A stretch of 64,000 nucleotides of DNA from NCBI RefSeq assembly GCF_020921035.1, contig NC_063151.1, positions 26,914,934 through 26,978,933 of the forward strand, read 5' to 3'. A model generated the notes under the pieces. The model was not told the origin of the DNA and did no database searches. It saw only the letters and a program-made list of their open reading frames with translations. The translations under genes and the position numbers were made by a program. This document shows, in pieces, positions 10,756-22,293 of the stretch (positions within the stretch are counted from its first letter, which is position 1; the number at the start of each line of letters is the position of its first letter). Source of the stretch: Rhodamnia argentea. Lineage: Eukaryota > Streptophyta > Magnoliopsida > Myrtales > Myrtaceae.

Positions 10756-13700
10756 ATTTGCTTATTTTCTTGATTTCTTCCCCCTAATTACTTAACTTGT
10801 TCCTTGATGTTAACTCATTGTCTTATCATACCAAACCACCCAATTAGTTTTTTATTTTTCTGTTCCCCTGCTACTTACCATTGATATTTGTACAAGTTGA
10901 GAATTTAACAGATGCAGCAGCAGCCAATTTCTCTTTATTTCTTAAAATGCTTCAGTATTTTTTTCTGTCACGCTCGTAAAGACCATATTTGTTGTTTACC
11001 TCAACGTTGTCGGTTTTTAAATCTTGGGAGATTACCTGTTAATCTTAAAGCGGTGAATATATTTATCTTGTGGGATTAGGAGGACCAGAGAGACCTCAGA
11101 ATGTTGATTTTGACAGTGTAAACTATAGTATGCTTGACTGGTAACTTTACATCACTCATTTACTACGGTTAAATTATGTGGAAATGTTCGACCAAAAAAA
11201 AAAAAATTATGTGGAAATGGCCTGCTAAAGTTAAACCCAAATGGACAAATTGCACTGCAGGGCCAATGCTTTACAAGGGCATATACCATCTGTTCTACCA
11301 ATACAACCCGAAAGCCGCGGTGTGGGGCAACATCGTCTGGGCCCATTCCACATCGACGGACCTCGTGAACTGGACCCCACACGTCCCCGCCATCTTCCCT
11401 TCTCAGGAGTCCGACATCAACGGCTGCTGGTCTGGCTCGGCCACCATCCTCCCGGGGTACAAACCGGCCATCCTCTACACCGGGATTAACCCCCAGAACC
11501 AGCAGGTCCAAAACTTGGCAGTGCCCAAGAATTTATCAGACCCGTATCTGATCGAGTGGGTGAAATCACCCCACAATCCTCTGATGGCACCCACAGCCAT
11601 GAACCAGATTGACGCAAGCTCATTCAGAGACCCCACCACTGCTTGGGTGGGCCCTGATGGGAGGTGGAGGGTGATCATCGGGAACAAACGAGACAGGAGG
11701 GGAATGGCCATTCTGTACAGAAGCAAGGACTTTGTTCGCTGGACCAAGGCTCAACACCCACTTCACTCTGCTAAGAACACTGGGATGTGGGAGTGCCCGG
11801 ATTTTTTCCCAGTCTCTGCTCAAGTCCCCCTCGGCTTGGACACCTCCATTAATGGGCCAAACGTTAAGCATGTGCTCAAGGTGAGCTTCACCAACCACGA
11901 TCACTACACCATCGGGACTTATAACTCCACCACGGATAGGTATGTTCCCGACAAGGGATCGGTAGATAGTGATTCGGGGTTGAGATACGATTACGGCAAG
12001 TTTTATGCTTCCAAGACCTTCTTCGACAGCAAGACCAACCGGCGGATCTTGTGGGGTTGGATCGATGAGTCGTCTAGCAAGGACGACAACATCAGGAAAG
12101 GATGGTCCGGGATCCAGGTAAACATTTTTATTCCTATTAATATAACTATTGTAAAAGATAAGCGACTGCGAAAAATTCAAATGCTAGATTCACTTAAATT
12201 AGGCGAAATTGGGATATTATGTTTGGTGGCCTATGCAAGTGTTGATGGTCAGGAATGATTGTTTGGCAGGCAATTCCAAGGACCATTTGGCTGGACAAAT
12301 CTGGAAAACAGTTAGTGCAATGGCCGATATTGGAAATAGAGAAGCTACGCAACAACCAAGTTGTTTTGCCCAACAAATTGATTAAGGGAGGAACACTTCT
12401 TGAAGTGTCTGGTTTAACAGCTGCACAGGTGAGCTTTTCCATCAGGCATGTTGATAAGTTTCATTTGAGCCACAAGCCACCCACAACTCTAAACTCTTCT
12501 CCTTTTAATTTTCGGTAACCAATAAGTACCCGGCATTCGGCTTGTGGCTGTGATTACTCTTTAGGCTTCATCTTCATCGGTTTTCTTGGTTTTACTTCGA
12601 CAACCTCAAGGATTTTCTTCAAGATTACAACTTACCTATGGCTATCAGACAGTTTTTTGGGACCTGTGACAATTACTGAATCCGCACTCATTGCCTTGAT
12701 ATGAATTACTTCACACATGAATGAAATAACTTCCACATTAAGAAAAATTCCTTTCACGGGGAATATCATCCCGTGCTTTCTTGACACCGCACTATGGGCG
12801 GACCCGACTCTTTCGCTAACCTAACCCCCCTGTTCTTGAATGCTAAAATGGGTATGGTCCCTGCAATCTCCTTTTTGATTGCAGGCAGATGTGGAGGTCT
12901 TATTTGAAGTAAAAGGGCTCGAGAAGGCAGAAGTGTTCGACCCAACGTGGACCAACCCGCAAATGCTGTGTAGCCAAAAGGGTGCTTCAGTTAAAGGTAG
13001 CCTCGGACCATTTGGGTTGCTGGTCATGGCGTCAAAAGGATTGGAAGAATACACAGCAGTGTTCTTCAGAATTTTCAAAGGCCAGAACAAATATGTTGTC
13101 CTCATGTGTAGTGACCAGAGCAGGTCCAACCTCCCTCTCTTTATTTTCTTTCTTTATCTCAAGGGCACATATTCCACCCACCAATCCCCAGAAAGTTTCT
13201 GATTGTTGGCCCTCTGTATTTCTCTTTTCAGATCTTCCCTTAACAATAGCAATGATAAGACCACTTATGGAGCATTCCTGGATGTGGACCCTCTGCACGA
13301 GAAGCTGTCGTTGAGGACCTTGGTGAGTTCATTTAATAGATATGAACAACACTTCACATGTGTCTGATCTAGACTTGGAAATTCTTTCTGCATATCTAAT
13401 CTGGTAAATCTGTGCATTATATACATAAACTAATGGATCATCATAAGCGGCAAGTTGTAAAGTGTAACCCCATAGTGCTGATGTCCATCAAAAGCTTTCG
13501 TTCAGATTCCCACTGACTAAATTTAGCCAGATCCAGCATCTTTTTAAGTTTTTGACCTTTTGATTTGTCCCAACTCTGCATGTGGGAAGCTTACTCATAC
13601 CTATAAATGTCTCCATCTCCTTGGACTATTCTATGTTTAGTAGGTGTTGTCGCTTGTCATGCCAGTTTGGTACGATTCTCCATCTTCGGCATGCTTTAAA

Positions 13701-14069
13701 AGCTTAAAAGTTTCTCGAACCATCATCCTCCATTTTCGGCCAAACCCATTTCATTTGGGCACTCACTTTGCTGCACCCAATAAAGGAAACAAAGATGACA
13801 ATTCAGTGGCGAGAAGCCACGTTTCCGAATCCTAAGATATTGTCACTCATGATTAATTTGCTTTGACTATCTTCCTTTGCCTTCAACAGATAGATCATTC
13901 TATAGTGGAGAGTTTTGGTGGTGGAGGGAAGAGTTGCATCACAGCTAGGGTTTACCCTGTATTGGCTGTGGAAGATGGAACCCACCTGCATGTCTTCAAC
14001 AACGGGACTCAGAGTGTTGGAGTGCTGACGTTAAGTGCATGGAGCATGAAGAAGGCTAAGATCAATTGA
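10308..14069 (+). CDS. Cell-wall invertase (acid beta-fructofuranosidase, GH32), complete
   Basis: This enzyme hydrolyses apoplastic sucrose and is expected to be secreted and bound to the wall. Seven exons join in frame to 579 codons: 10308-10512, 10702-10710, 11261-12117, 12270-12428, 12885-13123, 13232-13322 and 13890-14069. An N-terminal hydrophobic signal (about residues 6-28) precedes a short basic propeptide. The catalytic marks are all there: NDPNG at 68-72 with the nucleophile Asp, RDP at 194-196, and WECPDF with acid/base Glu near 249. Pro in WECPDF marks the cell-wall class, where vacuolar enzymes have Val. A D-Y-G-K pair at about 315-318 favours sucrose invertase over fructan exohydrolase. 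Asn-X-Ser/Thr sites such as NST and NLS are present. Exon 2 is the classic 9-bp mini-exon. Length is normal for the class. It is a tandem paralogue of the gene at 20-1832. Confidence 0.95.
10520..10582 (+). repeat. (CT)n-(CA)n microsatellite in invertase intron 1
   Basis: An uninterrupted CT run (10520-10555) starts eight bases after the exon-1 donor and passes into a CA run (10559-10582). Confidence 0.95.
10702..10710 (+). other. 9-bp mini-exon of the invertase gene
   Basis: ATCCAAATG lies between AG (10700-10701) and GT (10711-10712). Joined to the final G of exon 1 and the first bases of exon 3 it completes N-D-P-N-G, the nucleophile motif. Plant acid invertases are known for this exon. 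Without it the protein lacks its catalytic Asp. Confidence 0.93.
10719..10751 (+). repeat. (CT)n microsatellite just after the mini-exon
   Basis: A pure CT run begins eight bases after the mini-exon donor, so CT runs follow the donor on both sides of the 9-bp exon. Confidence 0.95.
11173..11219 (+). mobile_element. Micro-retroposon with 14-bp target duplication in invertase intron 2
   Basis: ATTATGTGGAAATG occurs at 11173-11186 and 11206-11219. Between them are TTCGACC and an A run. It lies 42 bp upstream of the exon-3 start. Confidence 0.75.
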
Positions 14070-15078
14070 CCCCATCTGTTGACTTAAATGAAGGAAATGA
14101 CGCATGAAGGAGATATTTTTATGGTTGAAGGAAGAAGTGAGGGAAATAAAATTGTTTGCTTGTTCAGTTATCAAATAACAAATTAGAAACGATGGTTACT
14201 ACTGAAACAAGAATAATCAGAGATTTCAAATGTTCCCTAAACTTATAGCAGAAGGTTATCTGCCCTCTTATTTAGACAAGCACTTGTGATTTTGTTTTTT
14301 TTGGTCGAAAGAACTTGTGATTTGACTGTGGAGGAAATTGGCATATGTTGAAAGATATATGGTTTGCAGGTAAAACCCGAAAAGCGCTAAGAAATATATC
14401 TCACGCGACCAAAAAGAGGCTTGTTTACAGAAGACAACAGAACATGCTGGTGAATGCAACTTCAACAATTATAAGCGCTTGTCATCAACACTAGGAAAAA
14501 AGCAAGGGGGAAAAATGCGAAAGAAAAGCACGGATTTGACCATCTATTGTTGCTACAAACCTATTCCTCTTTCATCCAGATCCCATCACATTAATTTGTT
14601 GGGAGACAGTAAGAGAATTGTCTATTTTTCACTGAGACAAAAATTGGCACTTGTTACTGTAAAGTCAATCATGCAGAAGCAATTGCACTTCGCGCTTTAC
14701 CTAACCAAACATTCTCTGATAGGCAGATGATGAACAGTCTTTTGTCCATGACATCAATGGATAACACGGTTTAAAGGAGACTATAAGATCAATACTGTAC
14801 ATAGAGGCACACAAATTCAATTATATTGCAAACCCTTCTTCATTTTATTTTGCCAATGTTAAACTAATGGCAGATGTAACCACACAACCATTCAGATGCC
14901 AAATCAAAGATCTGAACTTGTTACAAATCATATTGATAAGACATGCACAAAGCTGCATTTGTCTTCCATGGAGGAAGAAAAATCTAACGAACACAGCAGG
15001 AGATGTTGCCAACTTACCGTATGACCCAGGGCATCGAAGGAAAGTTCTCCGTATCAGCTAAGAAGACGCAGACGTATC
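14070..15078. other. Intergenic spacer between convergent invertase and GLYR genes
   Basis: Paralogous to 1833-2841. No gene is supported. It contains the duplicated copy of one micro-insertion (14282-14323), and the 3' ends of two convergent genes fall here. Confidence 0.7.
14282..14323 (-). mobile_element. Micro-retroposon, paralogous copy of the one at 2044
   Basis: The same ACTTGTGATTT duplication flanks the same CTTTCGACC-poly(A) insert on the minus strand. Confidence 0.7.
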
Positions 15079-18000
15079 TCATTGTTTCGCTTTAAGTGCT
15101 TCAATGACTGCTGAAAAGTCCTGGTCACTCAGACCGTGAGACTTTGCTACTTTGTACATTTCATTTGCCGCTGCTGCAATGGGCGTGGATTGGGAAACAG
15201 ATTCTGCTAACCCCAGAGCAAGCCTCAGATCCTGCCAAAGTAAATAATACTGAGAGAGCATGCACGGATTCTATTTCAGTTGAGGGTTGTCCTTACAAGT
15301 TTACAAACCTTCTGCTGATGCTTCAAAGGAAACGCCGCGGGATACTGGGATCGGACCATCGAAGGACCTTTGACTGAGTACATAGGTGCACTAATGGCTC
15401 CCTGTGACACCACCTGCAATATCACTAGGTCCCAGTCTCAATGTATCCTAAGAAAGAGCTTAGTTTGATTGATAAGAGAAAACAACAATAACGAAACCGA
15501 TGAAAAGATAGATTTATCTAAACAGTAATCTTTTTGCTGCTACTTGAGCTCAAATCCTTACTTGTGCGCTTCAGGCATTGTTCATTCACTTAGCCCATAT
15601 AGACAATAATCTGATTTGAAATGGACTATGCTCTTCAATTATAGGCATTGTTCATTCACTTGTTGCGTTTATATTACTTGGTTTACAAATACCTTTAAAT
15701 GGTTTTGAGTCTTGTTAAACATTATGCACAAAAGTACTCCATAGTTTTGCAGATTAGACATTAAGCATGCAAGGTTAAATCTGGTAGACTTATAATCCCT
15801 AAGCATGATCAATGAGCAAAGATATCAAGCAGGAAGATTCTAAGTCAAGTTTAATATCATCCCACCAGTGAACCTGACAACAGTCACGAGATAGATATCC
15901 CTACAATTTTGTGGTGTCAGACTTGACCATCAGATGAATTAAAGGAAGATGATATCATTGACCGGAGCCACAGAAAGACAAATAACTCTGATCATCTTAT
16001 ATCAACAATCCATAATTCATTGATGCACTGATATCCTTTCAGAAACGGTAATGTCAAGATATCTATTTGACCAAAAAAAAAATTCAAGATATCTACATTT
16101 TGTCAAAACCATACAGCAGATTATGATTTCTAGACATGTTAGAGTGCGTGACGTCAACAATGCATCTAATGTAATTCACATAAGCATCATAAGCAAGTGT
16201 ATATAGCACATATCCAGACATAAACAGCGTATACAGCACATATTAACAGAAGTATCGCTTGTGGTTAAAAGAAGTACCTCTACAAGTATATTAGGATCCA
16301 ACCCTACTTTCTCGCTAAGGAGTAATCCTTCAGAAAATGATGCCATCATGCTAGTCAATGTCAAGAGAAGAGTGAGTGAGGGTTAGCAAGCACAATGATC
16401 AGCAAATCATTCATGAAATAGAAAAAAAAAAAAAAACAAAAAAAATTCTGCAGCACCTTCCCATGATCATGTTGACAACAAGTTTCATAGCAGCTCCATT
16501 TCCAACATCGCCAAGGTAAAATTTTGACTGGTTTCCAACACTATTACCCTAAGCACAAGGATCATATTTGGCAAAAGAAGGAGAACTCGATAAAAAAGAG
16601 AGACTACCTTTCCCATGATGTCAAGAAATGGAGCAACCATCTCATATAGAGCTTTGTCACCTGAACGATTACCAACACTAAAATTACTCTATGGCGTACT
16701 TCAGTGCCAAAGAGATGTTATTTGTATTTATGAGCAAATTATATTCTTCAAAGTTACTAGCAATTATGCTACTTCTACAATGCTCCATTCCAGGTATTTC
16801 GCACAAGAATTGACATTGAATAGGAAATATACGATGAACCACAACTTTCAACTACTTAATGGACAAAGGAAATGAATGGGGCCTACCTGCCGTGAGAAAG
16901 ATCAATTGCCCATCTTCGGCAGGCTTTTTGGAGCCTGAAACAGGAGCCTGGAGGAAATGCATTTGCTCATCAAAATGGTTTCACGAAATCTAAATCATCA
17001 CAGTGTCTCAATTAAAAATTTACTGACATACTTCATCTCAATATGATCAAGTATAAATGCAAGACAGTAATTTACCTCCAAAAATAGTGCTCCAGTGCCC
17101 TGGATACGACCACTAATAAACTTAGAAGTGGCCCCATCAACTGTCGAAACATCCACATATCTGCCAATGAAAATGCATATTATTCAATTTTCCTGCGATA
17201 TGTTATTTTGCATGAAAAGAAGTATTTGAATATGTATGAGCAGACGCCTGCAAGATCCGCTTGGAGAATGTCAGTAGAGCAATCATGCAATGCAGTTCCC
17301 ATCAGCAAGCTGCCAAAGATTGATGAAGATAGGCCAGGTGGAGAGAGAGAATAGGAGTTGCAAATTCTGATAATATAATATTGGCCAGAGACAACTTGAA
17401 ATGGCCATGCAATTTAACAAAATAGGCTTCACATGTTATCTGCTTCAATGCATCAGAAACTATTCTTGAAGTTAACAAATGACTTCAACGATGTGGAAAC
17501 AGCTGGTACTGAATGCGGAATGTAGTTGTGTGTCGCTGTTGGCCGCCTCGACGCATTCCCTGAGGAGCCGGATGATTCGGAGGAGTCATTTTCTTTAGGC
17601 CAGACTAACTTCAATGATTAGGACCTAAGTTATTTAATAACTGCGCCTCATAAACAATCAAAGGGATACAAAACATGCGCCACAATGCTGTAAAAGATAA
17701 AGCACCAACTCCTCAAATGGTCTCTCACCAAAAACATAAAACGGATGTCCATCTCATACACATGTAAGCAATGCTCATAGAGAAAAAGAAACAAATTAAT
17801 AGCACCCTTTTCCTGAACTCATTCCGTTAGCAGCTCCATGCTTCCCACATGCAACATCAACCTATGTTCAAGCAGCTCTTGGTCACTGTGAAAAAGTTTG
17901 AGCCACAACAAGAAAAGCAACATTGAAACATACGTACTGCACTTTCAGGATCAGCGAGCATGGCAAACGTGACATCACAAGTTGCAGCAACTTCTTCAGG

Positions 18001-19255
18001 AGAGGATTTATATCTGCAATAAGGGTCAACAAGGAATTCTCATGTTTGATCTTCCCTGGCATGATTTTTGCATTGCAATCAGATGAACATAGAGGCAACC
18101 AGTGCCTTTGACCCATTGTAGTTGGAATGATCCATTTGGAAAATATTAAGCAGCAGATTTGGAGAGACATAAACTTCCCAATACCAATGCACTGTCAAAA
18201 AGACAGTCCTCTTACAGAATTAAGAATCAAAAGTCCAGAAACTTAAAATTACATTGATAACTCAATTCCAGAAACAAAATGCATCACAAAGTTCACATGT
18301 GAACATGCTTATAGGTGTAATGGTCTGAAAGTGACAACTTACTGTGCACCCAAGCTTATGAGAGGATCACATTTGCTCTTGGTTCTGTTCCAGACGGTCA
18401 CATCGCATCTAAAACAAAAGCGGAAAATCAGATTGCTGAGTATCCCAGTCGCTTCAGTTTATCACTGACAAAAGGCTTATGCAAGGCTTCAGCATCTAGA
18501 CGGAGTTACTCTTTAAGTCTAAATACATTTTGATTCAATTAAACTGAAAACCCAGCTACTAGTCCAACAAATGAGTTAAAAAAAAAAAAAAAAAAAGAGC
18601 AAAGGCAAAGGGTAATATCAAGAAAAAAGACAGAAAAAGTATCACTACCCAGCCTTGATGAGATTATGTGCCATTGGCGTTCCCATGATTCCAAGACCCA
18701 AGAACCCTATTCGTCCTGGTATTTCCTTCGCTGCAAGGATAAGAAGAAAAACAGTCCAGCTGATTGTCACATGACAAATGCATCAAGCACCGATTGTGAT
18801 CACATCACTTCAACAAAAACAGAGTGACAAGAACTAAAACTCTTCACCAAGACGGTCATTCAAGCAAGCAACCCTGAACTCAATAAAAGAAGTGAATGCA
18901 CACAACCAAATTGTTCCGAAAAGATTGAAACTTTGTACGGAAACAGCCTTCATCTAAAGAGCCCACTCTAGATGAAGTAGCCTTCATGCAAAATTTTTCA
19001 TTCAACCACTCTAGATGGAGTAGGCAGGCTGAAATTACCAGGGGACGAGGAGGAACTCGAAGATTGTGCTGGGGAAGATAGAGCCCTAACAGAGAGCCGA
19101 AACGGCGACGATGGCGAGATCGAACGGATGGCCGGTGTTGCTCCGAGGAAGGAGTAGTGGGGAATGCGAGGGCAGAAGGTGGAGCACATTGCCATGGCTA
19201 TGGCTGTTGAAGGTAAACTGCGACTGCTCTCTTGTGCACCGATGCGTTCATGCAC
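15079..19255 (-). CDS. GLYR2: Glyoxylate/succinic semialdehyde reductase, organellar type (GLYR2-like)
   Basis: This beta-hydroxyacid dehydrogenase uses NADPH to reduce glyoxylate to glycolate and succinic semialdehyde to gamma-hydroxybutyrate, detoxifying aldehydes from photorespiration and the GABA shunt. Twelve exons join in frame (365 codons from 19255): 19039-19255, 18649-18730, 18343-18408, 17938-18013, 17806-17861, 17076-17160, 16887-16947, 16608-16660, 16457-16527, 16278-16350, 15309-15413 and 15079-15231. The product has a Ser/Arg-rich organellar presequence, the dinucleotide motif GFLGLGIMG (about 81-89), the substrate motif APVSGSKKPAEDG (from 195) and the catalytic Lys in GNGAAMKLVVN (about 247). 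It ends KAKQ, without the peroxisomal-like tail of the cytosolic isoform. In-frame Mets at 19195 and 19189 are alternative starts. The presequence makes plastid or mitochondrial targeting likely. The 3' half is duplicated as a pseudogene at 2842-7247. Confidence 0.93.
16054..16095 (+). mobile_element. Micro-retroposon in a GLYR intron, paralogous copy of the one at 6139
   Basis: TCAAGATATCTA repeats at 16054-16065 and 16084-16095 around TTTGACC plus an A run. The A run is shorter than in the paralogue. Confidence 0.72.
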
Positions 19256-20260
19256 CGGATAAGACGTAAGGCGATGCTTAGGAGCGACTCCTGGCTAGAC
19301 GACGGCTTCTTTCCCCTCTAATCTGTCCTCGACCCTGCTCGGTTGGGGCCGTGCAGGAAATCTTGGGGCTCAGAAGTACATTCCCAGAAGTTTTATCTTC
19401 AGAAAGATCAAATATTAAAGGTGAAGAGAACGGAAAAAAAATAAAAAATAACTATGTAGTTTTGTTCCTCTTTGCAATGAGAGAAGACAGAAGACGACAA
19501 CTTTCCATATGCAAAACTCCATAATGAAATTAAGGCAAACGAGCGTATTCACTTTGTCTTCATCAAAACTGAAATAATCATGTCCGATTTCCAATGAAGG
19601 AAGAATACTCACGGGTTCTTGCTTCGAAACTTAAAAATCTATCAATACCGAATCATTCTAAATTACTTTTAAGTCTCATTCGTTCTAAAACCAGTTGTCC
19701 TAACATCGATGCATTATTGCCATAATCGAACAATTATGATATCCATAAGATTGTGGTGGCTCCGAGATGCATTAAGGAACAACAACCGCGAGAAAAACTT
19801 AGCTTCCCTTGGAACAATTTGCTGCCTTGATGTGGGTAGTCGGACTGTTTTACTCGATAAGCCGATGATTCTTGCTGGAGAGAATGTTTATTCTATAAGG
19901 AAACACTCAAAGATTGTGCCAAAATACTTAAGAAGTAGAGCCAATCAAAACAATGATAAGCCATCGGATCACTTGCTTACAATTACATCCACATCCGTCG
20001 AGTTGACTCAGCATTGATCAAGAGCAGAAACCAGCAAAACTGGAGAAAACTGATTCCCATGGATGATGAATGACTTATTATTTACTCCAAAAAAACATCT
20101 CACAACAACAGAGACAGCGACAGCCTATGGTACAGGACTTCTAACACTAAAAACAAGAACAGTGAAAAGACTAGATTACATGGTTTACGTTAAACATACA
20201 GCATTCATGTCAGCTAAATGCACGTCAAAGTTTCTCACATCCCTAAGTAAATTACTTGAA
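19256..20260. other. Intergenic region between GLYR and the FHA-domain gene
   Basis: This holds the upstream region of the GLYR gene and the 3' flank of the FHA gene, both on the minus strand. I see no further gene. Confidence 0.6.
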
Positions 20261-22222
20261 CTACTCATCCTCCTCGTCATCAATGAATTCCTCCTCTTCC
20301 TCTTCCTCTTCCTCTTCCTCTTCCTCTTCCTCAGTCCCTTCTTCTTGTCCTCCTTCGACATCTTCATCATCTACAATGAACCCTCCCAATGTTTCATCGT
20401 CTTCTTCATCCTCAACATCTTCATCCTCTGAACGAAGACTTCTCTTCTTCTGAGATGTTCCGCCACTTCTTGTACTGTTGGGAGGTTTCACTTTCCTGTT
20501 GTCATTGGATCTTGTCCAGTAAGATGGTTTCTTAGCCTTTCTCACAGCAGCCAAAACATCCTTCTCGTCTTCGCTCTCGCCAGTCCACTCATCATCATCT
20601 CCGATATTGCCCTCAGCCCGTCTCCTCTTTCTCCTACCTCTGCGCTTCGCTTTTGTCCCTTGATTTTCATCCCCGCTATCATCACAGCCTTTACCTGGGT
20701 CCTTGAGAAACCAATCCCAATGCTTTGCATTGCGAAGCCTTTGCTTAGGATATTGATCAAACTCATGTCCAATCATGAGAAAACGAAACTCTGCATCCAT
20801 AATATGAGATCATGATCTCAACTAATGCATCTTAGCAGCAACACACAGCAAACTACCTGTCAAATGACTTCATACAAAACATAAAAGCTGCCTCGAACAT
20901 AATGCAAATTCTGATATTGCCACATTATCAAGGCAACAAAGGAAAAAAAAATTATCCCATTTCAGCAATATTTAACTCACAAAATAACAGCAAAGCTTTT
21001 CCAAAAGGACAACCTCAGTCCCTTATTGGTAAGTACCTAGTTAAGAAAAGAAAGAGCATGTCCAATTTCAACTTATTCTGCTTACAACCAAATGTCTCTG
21101 TTATAAACGTCACAGAATTTTTTTTCCACCAACTGTATACCTAACAAAATGTCGTGCAAAACTTGACTCACAAAAAACTGCCGAGCTTTTCTCGACGCGA
21201 TGGCATATACAGACGAAAAACATGTCCCAAAGTCCAAAAGAAACTAAATCACTCGTCCCGATTTGCTCACTTTATAAACAATTCTGGATCAGACCTGTTC
21301 TCCAGAAACTAAACTAAGCACAGTTAACTATTGCGAGGAAGTTACAACATAACCTACCAACAAGGTCAATATGCAAGAAATCAATTTTTTTTTAATATAT
21401 TGACTAATTGCTAATTGCTTAAATACCAAACCAGGCTACACCAGCCCCATAACAAGAAACAAACTAAACTTCGCTCCACATAATAAGCTGGAAATTCTAG
21501 ACTTTGGCAGGGTAATTTATTACAGAAGGAGAACGGACTATCCGGTCATCAAAGTCGATGAAAGAAAGAGTCTATAAAGCAACAGCTTTCGCAAATTACA
21601 GACGCAAGAGCTTGACACAAAAGAAACTGCGTGTCCTACATGCTTGTTCTTCATCAATAAAGCTCGACTAACCTCCTGTCTCAGCAATGAAAATGAGCAG
21701 AGACCAGCTTTAGAGAGAAAAAAGAAAGCTAATCAACTAACCTTTCACGGGGTCAATACTCGAGACATCAGCAGATTCAGCACTCTCTGCCAATTCGCTC
21801 TCACATTCCGAATTCCTCTCGCTCCCACTTCCGCCTTCATCTCCAATCTTCTTCAGAACAAACCAAACTGGCCTCCCCCCCGAGACACAGAACCAGTCGC
21901 CGACACCGATTACGCCGCTTTCCGACCTCCGATACATCCGAATCCCTCCGCCACCTTTGCTCCGGACCCACACCGGGTTCTTCCCCAGAACCTGGAACGA
22001 AACCCTAGGCTCCGGCGTTCCATCGTCGCCGACTTGGAGGAGCAGGTGCTTGCGAGACACGCTTCGGTCGTCGGTGTTGAACCCTAGTCCTCTGCCGAAG
22101 AGTGTCGTCGTTGAAGCTCTTTTGAGCGTGACCTTCGAACCTTCTTCGCCCTCAATCTCCATAGAGAGAAGATTAAAGAGAGAAAACGCGCCAAGAGAAT
22201 GAGTGAGAAAACGGTCGGCCAT
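20261..22222 (-). CDS. FHA-domain nuclear-type protein with acidic poly-Glu C-terminus
   Basis: FHA domains bind phosphothreonine peptides. Two exons (21742-22222 and 20261-20790) join through a phase-1 intron to 336 codons. The N-terminal part carries an FHA-like core: FGRGLGF, then SVSRKHLLLQV with the conserved S/R-x-H phosphopeptide-binding pattern, and later VGDWFCVSGGRPVWFVL. The C-terminal part begins FRFLMIGHEFDQYP. It has a basic cluster suited to nuclear import (KRRGRRKRRR) and ends in long acidic runs with about 15 consecutive Glu. Start choice is uncertain. ATG at 22222 gives MADRFLTH, while the in-frame ATG at 22162 (MEIEGEEGSK) starts just before the domain and may be the real one. 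Partner and pathway cannot be read from the sequence. A transposon abuts its promoter. Confidence 0.82.
20291..20333 (-). repeat. In-frame hexamer microsatellite coding for poly-Glu
   Basis: An imperfect CTTCCT repeat on the plus strand encodes the Glu run of the FHA protein. Gain or loss of units keeps the frame. Confidence 0.9.
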
Positions 22223-22293
22223 TGAAGGGGAGTGTGGCGCCGTTTTTGATCTACTCGTTTCACCTTCGGAGGTGGAACGGGTTGTCGTTTTGA

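Larger units (their letters stand above)
12251..17386. repeat. Segmental duplication, copy 2
   Basis: This is the counterpart of 1-7479. It lacks the 2.4-kb LTR-like insertion and continues without a break into the rest of a complete GLYR gene. That, with the complete invertase on its left, suggests it is the ancestral arrangement. Confidence 0.93.
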
